In this document: positions 26,301-37,564 of the stretch, piece by piece | Layout of the letters: each line of letters starts with the position of its first letter | Position numbering within the stretch: position 1 is the first letter of the stretch | Source: Sipunculus nudus | Lineage: Eukaryota; Annelida; Sipuncula; Golfingiida; Sipunculidae | NCBI GenBank assembly: GCA_026874595.1 | Contig: CM049318.1 | Coordinates: forward strand, 6,525,741-6,589,740 | DNA: 64,000 bases | Direction: 5' to 3' | Notes under the pieces: generated by a model | Told to the model about the DNA's origin: nothing | The model's input: the letters and a program-made list of their open reading frames with translations, nothing else | Database searches by the model: none | Translations under genes and position numbers: made by a program

Positions 26301-27696
26301 AGGGTAGTATGAAGATGATCATTAAAAGGACACCTGTTGTTGATATGAAAAAATTGCCAAATTGTTTTATGCACATTCTCAGGAGATGATAGTGACTGCC
26401 CAATAAATTTTCCAACATAGACTATGTAAAAGTCTTTTATTTCCATAGATCTAATCCTCACGAGGGACTGTCATATCTTTGTCATCCTTTATGACGCCTC
26501 TAATCTTTGGAATCATATATTTTCATGCAAAACCCTTGCTGGGTAAATGCTATAAAACGTCTATATTGCGCAGGAAAAGGATAATTGCATGGTTTATCTG
26601 CAGCAGAGAAGGGATCAGTTTTGAAAGCCTCTCATAGTCGGTTAATTAACAAACCACACATCCCATGTTGACATGCTGAGCAAACATTTTATTTCAACAA
26701 AAACTCCCTGGAATCCAATCATAAATGTCACTTGAATCATGTATGGATCAAGGTTTTTTTTTTATTAATGTGCATGCTCACATGAAAATATAATGATAAC
26801 TTAAAACAAAAATTTCAAGAGTAACTTGAGTGAATTATGGTAATTAACTTTGTTTGTTTTACAGGTAATAGTCAGTTCATGACAATAAGAAACATGAAAA
26901 AATTCAAAATCTGATTCATTGTAAAGAACATGAGAGCGAATAATGAACAATTACTGTATACAGTTTCACTTTCAAAGAATAATATTCAATAAAATTAATA
27001 TTTATAACCTGCAGCCATAGGGACACATTGTCCATACATTATCAACAGTTACATGAAACATAATGTATATTATTTATATTGTGATATCTATTTCCTAAAA
27101 ATTGTTTTTTTTTCATCCAGAATTCAGTGCAGTGTACGACTCTGTTAAATATTGATGTTTTCAACGGAAGATCTTATTTAAATATTTATCAGTGGCATAC
27201 ACATTTCTAGGTGGCATGTTGGATGACTAACAACACATGGTAACCTCACAGATTCATACAGTCATCAATTTTCTCAGGTGACAGTTTCATTTTGTTTCTT
27301 CTTTGTAATTGATAATAATAGGTCATTTGGTGCAACGCAATAACCAGAATATTGAATCCAGTGGTAGCCTTAGATAGTTATGTTTAAGTAATTCTTCAGA
27401 TTGCCTCATTGTACGTCAATTTTACCTCTCACGATTTCCTTCACTTCCCCCCCCCCCCTCCTTTAAAAAGAAGTCTATTCTTTGTATTCTGAAATTTATT
27501 TGTAGAGCTTTCATTTGGTGTAAGAATGTTTCAGTGAAGCCCCAGCCAAAGGCAGATTAATCATATAGAATTATTCATTAGACAAATTTCAGCTTTTCAG
27601 GAAACACTTCAGTTGAATGAGTGCAACTTTTGGGTCACCAGCTTGCCTGAGGTGGACAAAAACTGTTTAATTAATATTCAGATTAATATGTTAATG
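23347..27696. other. Non-coding stretch, no gene supported
   Basis: AT-rich sequence with a poly-C run (about 12 bases) at 27447. A T-rich acceptor-like site ends at 26864 but no sensible open exon follows. On the - strand, 25468 to 25424 reads a 15-codon ATG frame to a plausible donor. This is too weak to list as a gene. Confidence 0.5.
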
Positions 27697-29558
27697 ACAT
27701 CTCCAGCATCATCACATACAAATCAGGTCATTCACGTGTACAGTGTTGTCCCCATGCATTACAATCACCAACAGATAATATAACAACATCTCCAGCATCA
27801 TCATATACAAATCAGGTCATTCACCTGTACAGTGTTGTCCCCATGCATAACAATCACCAACAGATAATGTAACAACATCTCTGGCATCATCACATGCATA
27901 TCAGGTCATTCACCTGTACAGTGTTGTCCCCATGCATTACAATCACCAACAGATAATATAACAACATCTCTAGAATCATCACATGCATATCAGGTCATTC
28001 ACCTGTACAGTGTTGTCCCCATGCATTACAATCACCAACAGATAATATAACAACATCTCCAGCATCATCATATACAAATCAGGTCATTCACCTGTACAGT
28101 GTTGTCCCCATGCATTACAATCACCAACAGATAATGTAACAACATCTCTAGCATCATCACATGCATATCAGGTCATTCACCTGTACAGTGTTGTCCCCAT
28201 GCATTACAATCACCAACAGATAATGTAACAACATCTCTAGCATCATCACATGCATATCAGGTCATTCACCTGTACAGTGTTGTCCCCATGCATCACAATC
28301 ACCAACAGATAATATAACAACATCTCTAGCATCATCACATTCATATCAGGTCATTCACCTGTACCGTGTTGTCCCCATGCATTACAATCACCAACAGATA
28401 ATATAACAACATCTCTAGCATCATCACATACATATCAGGTCATTCACCTGTACAGTGTTGTCCCCATGCATTACAATCACCAACAGATAATATAACAACA
28501 TCTCCAGCATCATCATATACAAATCAGGTCATTCACCTGTACCGTGTTGTCCCCATGCATTACAATCACCAACAGATAATATAACAACATCTCTAGCATC
28601 ATCACATACATATCAGGTCATTCACCTGTACAGTGTTGTCCCCATGCATTACAATCACCAACAGATAATATAACAACATCTCTAGCATCATCACATGCAT
28701 ATCAGGTCATTCACCTGTACAGTGTTGTCCCCATGCATTACAATCACCAACAGATAATGTAACAACATATCTAGTATCATCACATGCATATCAGGTCATT
28801 CACCTGTACAGTGTTGTCCCCATGCATTACAATCACCAACAGATGATATAACAACATCTCTAGCATCATCACATACATATCAGGTCATTCACCTGTACAG
28901 TGTTGTCCCCATGCATTACAATCACCAACAGATAATATAACAACATCTCTAGCATCATCACATGCATATCAGGTCATTCACCAGTGCAGTGTTGTCCCCA
29001 TGCATTACAATCACCAACAGATAATATAACATCATCCGTAGCATCATCACATACATATCAGGTCATTCACCTGTGCAGGGTTGTCCCCATGCATTACAAT
29101 CACCAACAGATAATATAACATCTCTAGCATCATCACATACAAATCAGGTCATTCACCTGTACAGTGTTGTCCCCATGCATCACAATCACCAACAGATAAT
29201 ATAACAACATCTCTAGCATCATCACATGCATATCAGGTCATTCACCAGTGCAGTGTTGTCCCCATGCATTACAATCACCAACAGATAATATAACATCATC
29301 CGTAGCATCATCACATACATATCAGGTCATTCACCTGTGCAGGGTTGTCCCCATGCATTACAATCACCAACAGATAATATAACATCTCTAGCATCATCAC
29401 ATACAAATCAGGTCATTCACCTGTACAGTGTTGTCCCCATGCATCACAATCACCAACAGATAATATAACAACATCTCTAGCATCATCACATACATAGCAG
29501 GTCATCCACTGGTGCAGTGTTGTCCCCATGCATTACAATCACCAACAGATAATATAAT
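27697..29558. repeat. Satellite array, 89-bp unit, about 21 copies
   Basis: The unit begins ACATCTCTAGCATCATCA and passes through CAGGTCATTCACCTG, TTGTCCCCATGCATTACA and ACCAACAGATAATATA. Copies start at 27697, 27786, 27875 and so on, with 86-bp versions lacking three bases late in the array. Each unit has an imperfect inverted pair, CAGGT and ACCTG, whose right half is an E-box (CACCTG). Near the 3' end, a three-unit block of 264 bp (89+89+86) is itself duplicated: the variant CCAGTGCAGTG occurs at 28981 and 29245. All frames are interrupted, so the array is not coding. Confidence 0.95.
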
Positions 29559-31063
29559 AGGATTTCATGCATGAAAGCCTACCCACAGCAGTTTCATTTC
29601 TGTGCTGTCTGGCTAGTAAAGAAATTCTAATTCTCTGATTCATTGCAGTTTTGATAAATGATAAATGGCAAGGCATTCTCATGTTTGTCAAAAAATGTTA
29701 ATTTTTACTCTACCAATTAATCCTATCTCCTATATATATTATTGTTAAATGTGCCACTGTGATATACACATTTTAGGCCATTGCCTCCATATTAGTTTTC
29801 AGTATTAACATGTGGCCTTGAAAGAGATGGATGTGTGGCATATTAAAGTGCAATAAACATTTTTACTGCAGAGGTTAATAAAACTGTATTTAATAATACA
29901 AGGCCAACAATATTGAAATATTTCATGTAATAAAATAAATATAACCCTATATTTAATACAAAGAGAAAGATGATTCTGAATTCAACTTTAGGGTGTCAGT
30001 ATATGTACCAATATACCAATTTACTTATACTATAATTGTTGGTGAAAAATAGCAGTTGACATTTCATTGCAGATATAAATTTTATAATCTTATTGCAGCA
30101 TTATAAATGCAATTTAAGGGATGCATAATTAAAAGGCAGTACTGCATGATTATACACTTCAGTTGGGCTGCGGAGTTTTCTTGGTCCATATGTGTGTGAC
30201 ATCACAGCTGGACATGGTGTTACGTTTGTGGTATATACTTAAGCACATTTCATGGCCTCCTGTGGTCTTATCAAGAATATGACAAAAAAATTTCACATTA
30301 GTCATATTACTAATCTGTATGACCAGAAAATGAAACTATAGCCAGCAAAGCCTTATTTAAAATGACTGATAGATGCCAATTTTTGTATTTGTCCACTGAA
30401 GCTTTACGAGTCAAATTTGTGATGTGCTAAATTAGGTATGTGCATTGTCACCCCTAACTTAACGTGAAAACTTTACAACGGATATATCCTATAGAACCAT
30501 ACGATGGGTTTACGCTCGCCACTTGATTTCACTCATCAAGAATTTAGATCCCGGTCATTACAGGTGACATTTCCAGGTTCTTTTAAGGACGTGTATTAAA
30601 ATACCAGACAATCATACACCCAGATCAATAGAAACTATGAGACATCAGGTTAAATTCACAAATATAATTCAAGACAATACTTACAGAGACACAAATGTGA
30701 GTGTGTGCGTTGATGTGTCAATACGACAGTTCTTCACATTAAAATTACAGGATATTTACTGAGTCCATGGTTTGTATAAAAACAAAGTCCAGTTCCTTCA
30801 GAGATCTCTGGTTACTGTCTTGTGTAGAATCTAGCGTATGGTTAGTACCATATAGTCTTTCTGAGTTTAGCGTTCTTCAAATGATCTTACTTGACAGCGA
30901 CCCGGGTAGGTTTACGTTCACATGAATGGTAATAGGTCTCTTTGTTTACATATGAGCTTAGAGTCCTTGACCTCAATTCGTGTAGCAATAGATTCACGGC
31001 TTACAGCGTTTATGTATCTAGGTCAAGCTAAACTAGGCCGGCGGGTGACGCGTGCGCACTTAC
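29559..31063. other. Non-coding sequence leading into a CpG-rich region
   Basis: 29.6 to 30.4 kb is plain AT-rich DNA. From about 30.45 kb, CpG pairs become frequent (for example ACCCGGG at 30901, GGCCGGCGGGTGACGCGTGCGC near 31037), which would be the first intron of the - strand candidate gene. No further - strand exon could be identified here. Confidence 0.45.
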
Positions 31064-31153
31064 TTTACCACCAATACGAAGCTCTGTCGGCAGCACGGCT
31101 GTGATCTTGTGAGTTGGGCCCTTGCCCCATGTAAAAGCTTGCTTCTGTGCCAT
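31064..31153 (-). CDS. Candidate first coding exon of a leftward gene (30 codons, phase 0)
   Basis: Unrecognised. On the - strand an ATG in GCCAGGAATGGC, a good Kozak context, opens 30 codons starting MAQKQAFTWGKGPTHK and ending TELRIGGK. It ends AAA followed by gtaagt, a consensus donor, in phase 0. Codon third positions are GC-rich compared with the surrounding DNA. The peptide is basic, with a TWGKGPTHK stretch. It lies in the most CpG-rich part of the window, and within 230 bp upstream there are a CRE, an inverted CCAAT box, a CArG box and an X-box-like site. The following exons should lie at lower coordinates but could not be found, so they may lie beyond the window or be separated by a long intron. 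This is the best-supported - strand gene start. Confidence 0.5.
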
Positions 31154-31260
31154 TCCTGGCGGTTTTAAGCGTCTCTAGGTTCTCTCCGCTGTGCGTGCGT
31201 GTTGCCTCTCCAAGCTTCAGGACCCAACTGAACCAACGTTCAGCGTCTCTTCTTGAAGTC

Positions 31261-31268
31261 TGACGTCA
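31261..31268. promoter_or_regulatory. cAMP-response element
   Basis: TGACGTCA, the perfect palindromic site of CREB/ATF factors, lies 108 bases upstream of the - strand ATG at 31153. That is a typical distance for this element. Confidence 0.5.
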
Positions 31269-31307
31269 CAATCGCCTGTTCACTGTGTACGGCAATCCGG
31301 TTCTCTG

Positions 31308-31312
31308 ATTGG
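31308..31312 (-). promoter_or_regulatory. Inverted CCAAT box
   Basis: ATTGG on the + strand (GCCAATCAG on the - strand) is a full NF-Y-type CCAAT core, about 155 bases upstream of the - strand start codon. Confidence 0.4.
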
Positions 31313-31329
31313 CTTATTTCTCAAGTGTC

Positions 31330-31339
31330 CCATATAAGG
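31330..31339. promoter_or_regulatory. CArG box
   Basis: CCATATAAGG fits the SRF/MADS-box consensus CC(A/T)6GG exactly. It is followed by a second AT-rich stretch. The function is inferred from the match and from its place in the promoter cluster. Confidence 0.4.
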
Positions 31340-31367
31340 ATATATGTGACCTAGTTTGACTGTTAGC

Positions 31368-31381
31368 GTCACCATGGCGAC
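31368..31381. promoter_or_regulatory. RFX X-box-like site overlapping an ATG
   Basis: GTCACCATGGCGAC matches the RFX consensus (GTNRCC, short spacer, RGYAAC) with one mismatch. X-boxes mark many promoters of ciliary genes, but the site also contains the ATG of the short + frame, so the match may be shared by chance. Confidence 0.3.
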
Positions 31382-31502
31382 CCACATACCAAATGTAATA
31401 ATACACACGATGCGTGACATTGATAAATCAGCTGATAGCCGATGGGATTTCATACAAGAATACACAATATATATATACAATCAAGACCTGTCAACGCTTT
31501 AG
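31374..31502 (+). CDS. Short open frame (42 codons) with strong start context
   Basis: Unrecognised. ATG in GTCACCATGGCG has one of the best Kozak contexts in the window. The frame begins MATHIPNVIIHTMRD, continues through DSRWDFIQEYT and stops at TAG in a TA-rich stretch. It lies just across the promoter from the - strand gene, so it could be the product of divergent transcription, a first exon with an unseen donor, or a chance frame. No domain, signal peptide or membrane segment is visible. Confidence 0.18.
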   Translation: MATHIPNVIIHTMRDIDKSADSRWDFIQEYTIYIYNQDLSTL

Positions 31503-34009
31503 GATGACGCTTCACGTCAATATCAATAGAGAACAGACTTCGTTAAACTATGATACAAAACACCGTACATATTGTCACCTATTGTCTGGTGACATGCATA
31601 ATATAAAACGATTCACTGTGTAACTGCCAAACAAGGGCAAGAATTGGTGCACCAGTTGACATGATGACCAATAAATCTGATGCCAAACCCCTCAAGATAA
31701 TCTAGATTATAGCTCTCCAGGTGATACATGATGTAGTGATAGTGTATATAAATCCTCTAGGGAAAACGTAGGACTGTAAAGGCTCAAGGATCTATGGCTC
31801 TCAGGGGCAAAAAAGGCTCTTATACCTCAAAGCAAAGTATTGTTTAATGATGTATATGAACAGTAAATCAGGATGTTAGATAAAAGGTATGTATTTATGA
31901 CTCTGATGGTTTTATTTCTCTGGAAAATTGCTTGAAATGTGATGTTTTTCAGTAGTTACAGCCAAGCCCTGTAGATGGCTCTGTTGACAGTATTAAGATG
32001 ACCATCTAATTCTAAATGATGATGATGTATTGTTATGGGAGTCAGATGGATTAATCTGGAAACACATGCTGCAACTCTGATGTCAGATGACTTAAACTGC
32101 AGAAAAAGTCAATGATTACTGTCTTTTTGTGTAATTAATGGGTAAGATTGTTCATATTTATCAGATGATAATGCTGTGTTGTTCAGACTGCCAGCTTTAT
32201 CAAGCTGATACATTAACTATGATTTAATTTATTTTATGTCAAAAGTGTAATCAGACCTCCCCCACTCCCCTGAAAAAAAAATATTGAATAGTCCAGATGA
32301 CAAATTGTACATGTGGTTCAACTATCTTTTGTTCGTTCTCAGTGTTGTTGTAGTTTATCATACATTGAACCAGATATTACATCAGGTGACAACAAGTTTA
32401 TAACTGATGATTGTAAGGACGTTGTGCACTGGAGCAACATCGCTGGTACTGAATCCAGCCATAAAAAGCAGTCAGAATGACACCGGATGACCCCACAGTC
32501 CACCTTCTGATCAGAATGGGAGCATCCCAGACACGTTATGCAACCTATTTTTTTTCTTGCTCAGTGACAGGTAGGCTTCTTGAGGTGCATGATAGGAAGC
32601 TTTTGGGCCTTTGTACTTGACTGTAATTTCTCATATAAAGATGCTTATTTTTTTTGCTCGTACGTAAGACCTGTTTGTTGTACTTTGTAACATCCTAGCT
32701 GTCACCTTGTAAAACTAGTTTATGGACATTGTTTTTTGGGCTGGAACTGAGATTGTGTTAATATGTTTATAAAAATTCACAAAAGGTATTTCAATCCCTT
32801 ACATTTCTGTTTACATATATCTGTTGAACTTTGGATCAGTACTTTTAAAGTAATTATTTTTTTAAAGGTCATTTTAAAAATGTTTGAATCCTTAATAAGA
32901 AAAGGCAGAAAAGCATGGGCTGAACATTTAAAGTTTGTAGTCATGATGGGTTTGTTAGATATTTATAGGTTTGTTAGATATTTTGCACTTTGTCTGTCCA
33001 ATAATTTTATTATCAGGGTTGTTTATAAAGGAGGGAAATAACTTTTTCCATCAGTTTAGCAGGGATCCTTTTTTATCAGGAGCTAACCAGACTGTGTTTA
33101 CTCTCCTGTCAGCAGTTCCTTGTTGTAAATGTCAAGAGACATCACCTACAGTGGCGTTCTTAGTAGAGAGTGCCAGTGCCCATATTATAAAAGCTGCAAA
33201 TCATGTGGAGATCTTGGTCCCCAGGAATACTTGAGGAGGATATCTCCCAGGTTTGATGAGTGCGTATAGCTTATTACACATGTTAAAAAAAAATAAAATA
33301 AACGGCAACCATTTGTTGTATTTAATCCAAAGGATGACAGCTTCCAGTCTGATAAAGCCCACCTCCCTTTACTGTTTCCAGGCGTTTGACTTGACTGATG
33401 ACTCTGTTCTCAAATGGGTTTTAGTTGCTCATTGTGTCCTAAGCCCTTTATTTACCAGATCACTTGAACTTCCAACTTGGCATTATTAGTTTTTACAACA
33501 AATGCAGATGTTTAATGTAAATATTGAATAACTTCCTGGATGACATTTTCAGTGTGTAAATTTCAAAGGTCAGGCAAATTACTATCAAATCTTTAAAAAA
33601 GTTCAACACATTGCTGGAAGTTATTGGTGGTTATTTATTCTGGCAACAAATACTGATGTTTAGTTTATACTTGTACACTAAATAACCTGTGAGATGAAAT
33701 TCCCATGGATAACGTTCAAAGGTCAGACCTTTAATTTATATAGGTCTGGCAGATGTCCTTGATTAGTAAATGGTTATTGTATGCTGGGTGATGAGTGGGT
33801 CAGTCCATCACTGTGGAGGAAATTTGGGACTGTTCAGGGGCTACATATTGTCTGGAATTTCAGCAGACAGAAATATAGCAAATATGTACAAAGGTTCAGA
33901 ATTAGTGTACCTGGAAGTGATAAATCAAACACTGATTATAAAAAATAAACCAAACACTAGATTGTTAATAAAGTGTGCCAAACGGCTTGAAATGATAGCC
34001 TTCATTTAG
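31503..34009. other. Non-coding stretch, no gene supported
   Basis: At 32546 to 32564 there is a strikingly T-rich acceptor-like site ending gctcag, but no open exon of useful length follows. An ATG frame from 32477 reaches a donor (ACAG then gtaggc) at 32570 in phase 1, but it overlaps that tract and is not called. The diverged repeat at 33481 to 33730 is listed separately. Confidence 0.45.
33481..33730. repeat. Diverged direct repeat, about 95-bp units 150 bp apart
   Basis: Two segments share, in order, an ACAACAAAT or GCAACAAAT block, GATGTTTA, ATAAC near its middle and TTCAAAGGTCAG at the end (33566 and 33716 regions). The similarity is partial and was judged by eye. Each ends with an AAGGTCA nuclear-receptor half-site. 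Confidence 0.4.
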
Positions 34010-34153
34010 TTTCTTTGGACCATGTCCAGAGACCAATTCTGCCACAGAAGACTGTCAACCTAAAAGAAGGGTAAACCCTGTAGTGTATGACATTCTTGAC
34101 CTGGATAACATGTACACACAAATCAGCACCAATCATCACACTGACACTGACAG
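34010..34153 (+). CDS. Candidate internal exon, 144 nt, phase 2 to phase 2
   Basis: Unrecognised. It is preceded by an acceptor (gccttcatttag) and followed by a donor (ACAG then gtaact). Only one frame is open across it, with 47 full codons. The peptide begins FFGPCPETNSATEDC, has a basic KRRVNP segment, then a VVYDILDLDNMYTQ stretch and ends NHHTDTD. The length is a multiple of three and both ends are phase 2, so it could be included or skipped in frame. The balanced, hydrophilic composition and codon choice look like real protein. An alternative acceptor exists 20 bases further on (ccatgtccag). The upstream exon could be the phase-2 candidate at 22703. The peptide was not matched to a family. 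Confidence 0.42.
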
Positions 34154-37100
34154 GTAACTAATATCAAACAGCACATGGCGTTTCACATCATAGATGGATT
34201 CATGGTCACTTTGAAATCCTTAAAATTTTCAGTGCTGTATTACCCCTGAAACACCTGTTATAGCGTTATTATCCCTGATGCCGCTTCTGCTGAGTGGGAG
34301 GCAATAGTGATCAGCTCTGTCTGTCTGTCCGTCCTTCCATAAACAATTTCTAATCAATATGCCAGGTAAATCTAACTTGAGTCTCCTCAGATTTGAGTGC
34401 ATTATTATTAATTGATTTCCTGAAGTTTCTGAATTTGTTCCCATAAATTTCATTTTCTAGTTTATGAATAGATTAATTTTCACCAAAGACTCAACTATCA
34501 CTAGGAGATGTTGACAGTGTGTGTAACATTTTATTGAAACCCATTAACTTGTTCCTCAGCTGGCCTGAGGACACAGACATAGACAAATTGATGAAAAACA
34601 ATACAGTAACCTTCTCTGTGCACAGGTTTTATAAACATGTTATTTGTGAAACAGATGGAAGATGACATAATCACCTTTCCAATATCATTCATAACCATAA
34701 CATTCACATACATAGGAATTACAGCAGGCATTTTAGATGGATGTTTTACGGGGCAGAATTGTTCTGCAGCCCTGCTGCTTTTATTTCACCACAATTCACG
34801 CCCTTGTAATCGGTCCGTACCTGGCCGTCATGAAAAACATGTCAGACTTTTGATAAATCCACCCTGGTGTGGCCTGTTTCACCTTTCCCAGATCAGAACT
34901 GAAGGCATTTGATGCCTGCATCACCTGGGGATGAACTCAGAGATGCTCATGAAAGGCCTTTGTGTCTTTCATCAGAATGAAGCCAGGGACATGACAGGCT
35001 ACCTTGATGCAGGTTATTTTTTAATGATCCATTCTAAAAGAAATTTAGTTTGGCAGCTTCTTCTGTTGAATTATTTATTTGGACATTTTAGAGAGACCAG
35101 GAAGTATTGTTCCTGTCACTTGCGTTAAGTGACACTGTCATAAAAAGCATTATGAAAGGAATCCATTTATCACTTACAGCCTGTTTTTCTGGTTGTCTTA
35201 TTCCTTCTGTTGTAATTTGTACAGCCAGGAGTGTTTTTTCCACCTGTATTTGTTATAACATTAAATTTAGAAAACCTTAAGTCTTTTGTTTTCAGACTAT
35301 CTAGAGCTGCTTTTAAAAATAATAAAACGGTGAATAATATTACATTACTGAGCAAGATTATAGAAAGATGATGCTAGCTATAAAAAAAGGCAGGGCTTAA
35401 ATTTACACAGCCTAGCTTGAGCTTAGTGTCATGATTTTATGCATTAAACATCATGCCAGCAAGTTTACACCGAGTTGATTGTTATTATCTTCAAAACCAG
35501 ATGATGCATGGAATCGAGCTGTCTTAAGCTCGGTTTCCATGTGCCTGTATATGCATATGTGCAAATATGAGTGAAAATAGTTGTGGTTCAATGTGCATAA
35601 ATATGCATATATATGCATAATATGCATTAACTGGTAGATGTATTGTTGAACTATTAGGTCTTTCTAAAAAAAAATTATGGGGGAGTGACATCATTGTTCC
35701 CTATGCAAGAATATTGCTTCTGTGGTGATTTTCACAAATATACACCCATAAGCATATACCCTGACAGACACATGGAAAAGCCAAGTTACAAAATCATATG
35801 AGCTATTTTTCATGCATCTGGAATCACGGCTTAATGCCCTGGTATTAAACTCATGAAAAAAAATGTTGCACAAACACTTAGCATAACTTCTCATAAATTT
35901 CTCTATGACAGGTGATGTGTCCTCTGTTATAAAAGTGAAATTTGAAATGATACAGCACCAACAGATCATGGTGCCACTGGTAAAGTTCAGGTATATTAAA
36001 CTTTTTTATGTGTCTACCTTGGGAGATCTTTTCTTCATGAGTGGCAGTATACCTCTGAATGGACCCTTTTAGGTACAACATAACTATCGCATTTTGAGCA
36101 TCACACACATGAACCCATAATCAGTTTCTTGAAGGTAACTCTTGTTGAGTTGATGTAGAGACTCTTTTCTTAATACAAACCACTGATTGTTGACCTTGTT
36201 CAGGATAGGTGAGGGATGAATCGGAGAAGATAATCTACATAATCGTAATCAATGGCTGTCAGAGTTCCGGAGCCCCCACTATCTCCTCATGTATGGATTA
36301 ACAGCAAGTGCAGGATCTGAAATTCAGTGGAGAAATAACCTCATTTGCATCCAGATGCTAGAATCTCAGAGCCCTTGGTTAAATTACTCATCCAGCCTTA
36401 CCTTCTGCAGTGGTATATAATTAACACGCGTTACTGGCCATGTCAGTTCAGGGACATTTCATTCTCTTGCACCCAAGAAGAGGAGAAGTAGAGGTGGTCA
36501 TCATAACCTCCCTGAAACCTGTGCCGTAGACAGACTTCTGTGGGTTTGTTCCTACTGTTGATCCCTGGTTCACCAAGTATTATAACACACTGCCGCACCT
36601 AGAGCAATAAATAACAGTTGTGATTTGGAAATCAACTCATGATAGTATATAAGGGACACCTTTCATGTAGATGCCAAACTGAAAAAAAGGGCACAAAATC
36701 AACAAGTGTGCATTATCGTCCTTATTTTACCCAACCTTGAACTCTTACACACACACAATCAGAAAACCATTTCCAAGGTGTACATTGTATTAAAAAAAAA
36801 AATGGATTATTATTTTTTTTAATAAAAATTGAAACATTCTGCTTTTGTTTCATAAAACCCTGATGTTCCTACCACAAACCTGTGTGATGGGGAAAATCCT
36901 TTGAGGAAACCCTCTCGGCATTTGTCTTTATTGCTTTAAATGTTGCTCTTTTTAGTCTTTATCAGCTGAAAAAAACTTTAAAGTAAAATACTGGAGGGCC
37001 ATGTGGTAAAAGATGATGTAAACACAGGTGTTGAATACTTTTTGGTGTTCTTATTGAATATGCCAGAAAGGTCGGCACATATTGAGAGTAGAGGGTAATG

Positions 37101-37564
37101 AGGCCAGAAGATAAATGGAAAGCTTACTGGCTGTCTGACATTCAGAGCACCCCAACAGGAAAATATGTGGCCCAACTAATCAGTGTTTTCCATTAAATAG
37201 CTGTTTGCTGATTGCACATTTATATTGATCCCTGTTTTTATTTTGTCATATTTATTGCCATTATCAGCTAGAGCTTAAGTGCATAAACATTTATAAGGTG
37301 ATGGCCAGTTGAGCTGTAACACTTGCATGACAGTCACATATTGACCCCTTGGTGCTGCACAAATCATCTTCAGGAAGATTAAAAGATTGGAGAAAGTGGC
37401 CGTCACTATGTCTCTGCTGTAGCAAATTAAAGCCAGCTGTTTATTCTGGCTGCTGTAGGCTCCTGTGATCACAGGATCCTTAATGGATGGCCTGGGGGAT
37501 GTGAGCGACATTTTGGACACAGGATGTAAGTGTTGAAATAAGTTAGAAAGATGAGTGGCCGTAA
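34154..37564. other. Long non-coding stretch, some high-complexity islands
   Basis: No exon is supported. Two islands look less AT-rich and more information-dense than their surroundings, 34740 to 34920 and 36240 to 36480. The latter contains CTCATTTGCATCCAGATG, an octamer motif beside an E-box, and could be a conserved regulatory element. That is inference only. A TCTG/TCCG-rich stretch at 34317 to 34340 resembles the one at 47239. Confidence 0.4.

Larger units (their letters stand above)
31154..31400 (-). promoter_or_regulatory. CpG-rich promoter region, possibly bidirectional
   Basis: The region upstream of the - strand start at 31153 retains many CpG pairs and carries, moving away from the gene, a CRE, an inverted CCAAT box, a CArG box and an RFX-like X-box, all within about 120 bp. 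On the + side, an ATG with strong context lies at 31374. The clustering of four recognisable elements next to a good start codon is the main reason to regard this as a real promoter. Confidence 0.45.

Noticed and set aside
32477-32570. 31-codon ATG frame ending at ACAG then gtaggc
   Set aside because: Its last third is the T-rich tract of what looks like a splice acceptor, so it is unlikely to be exon.
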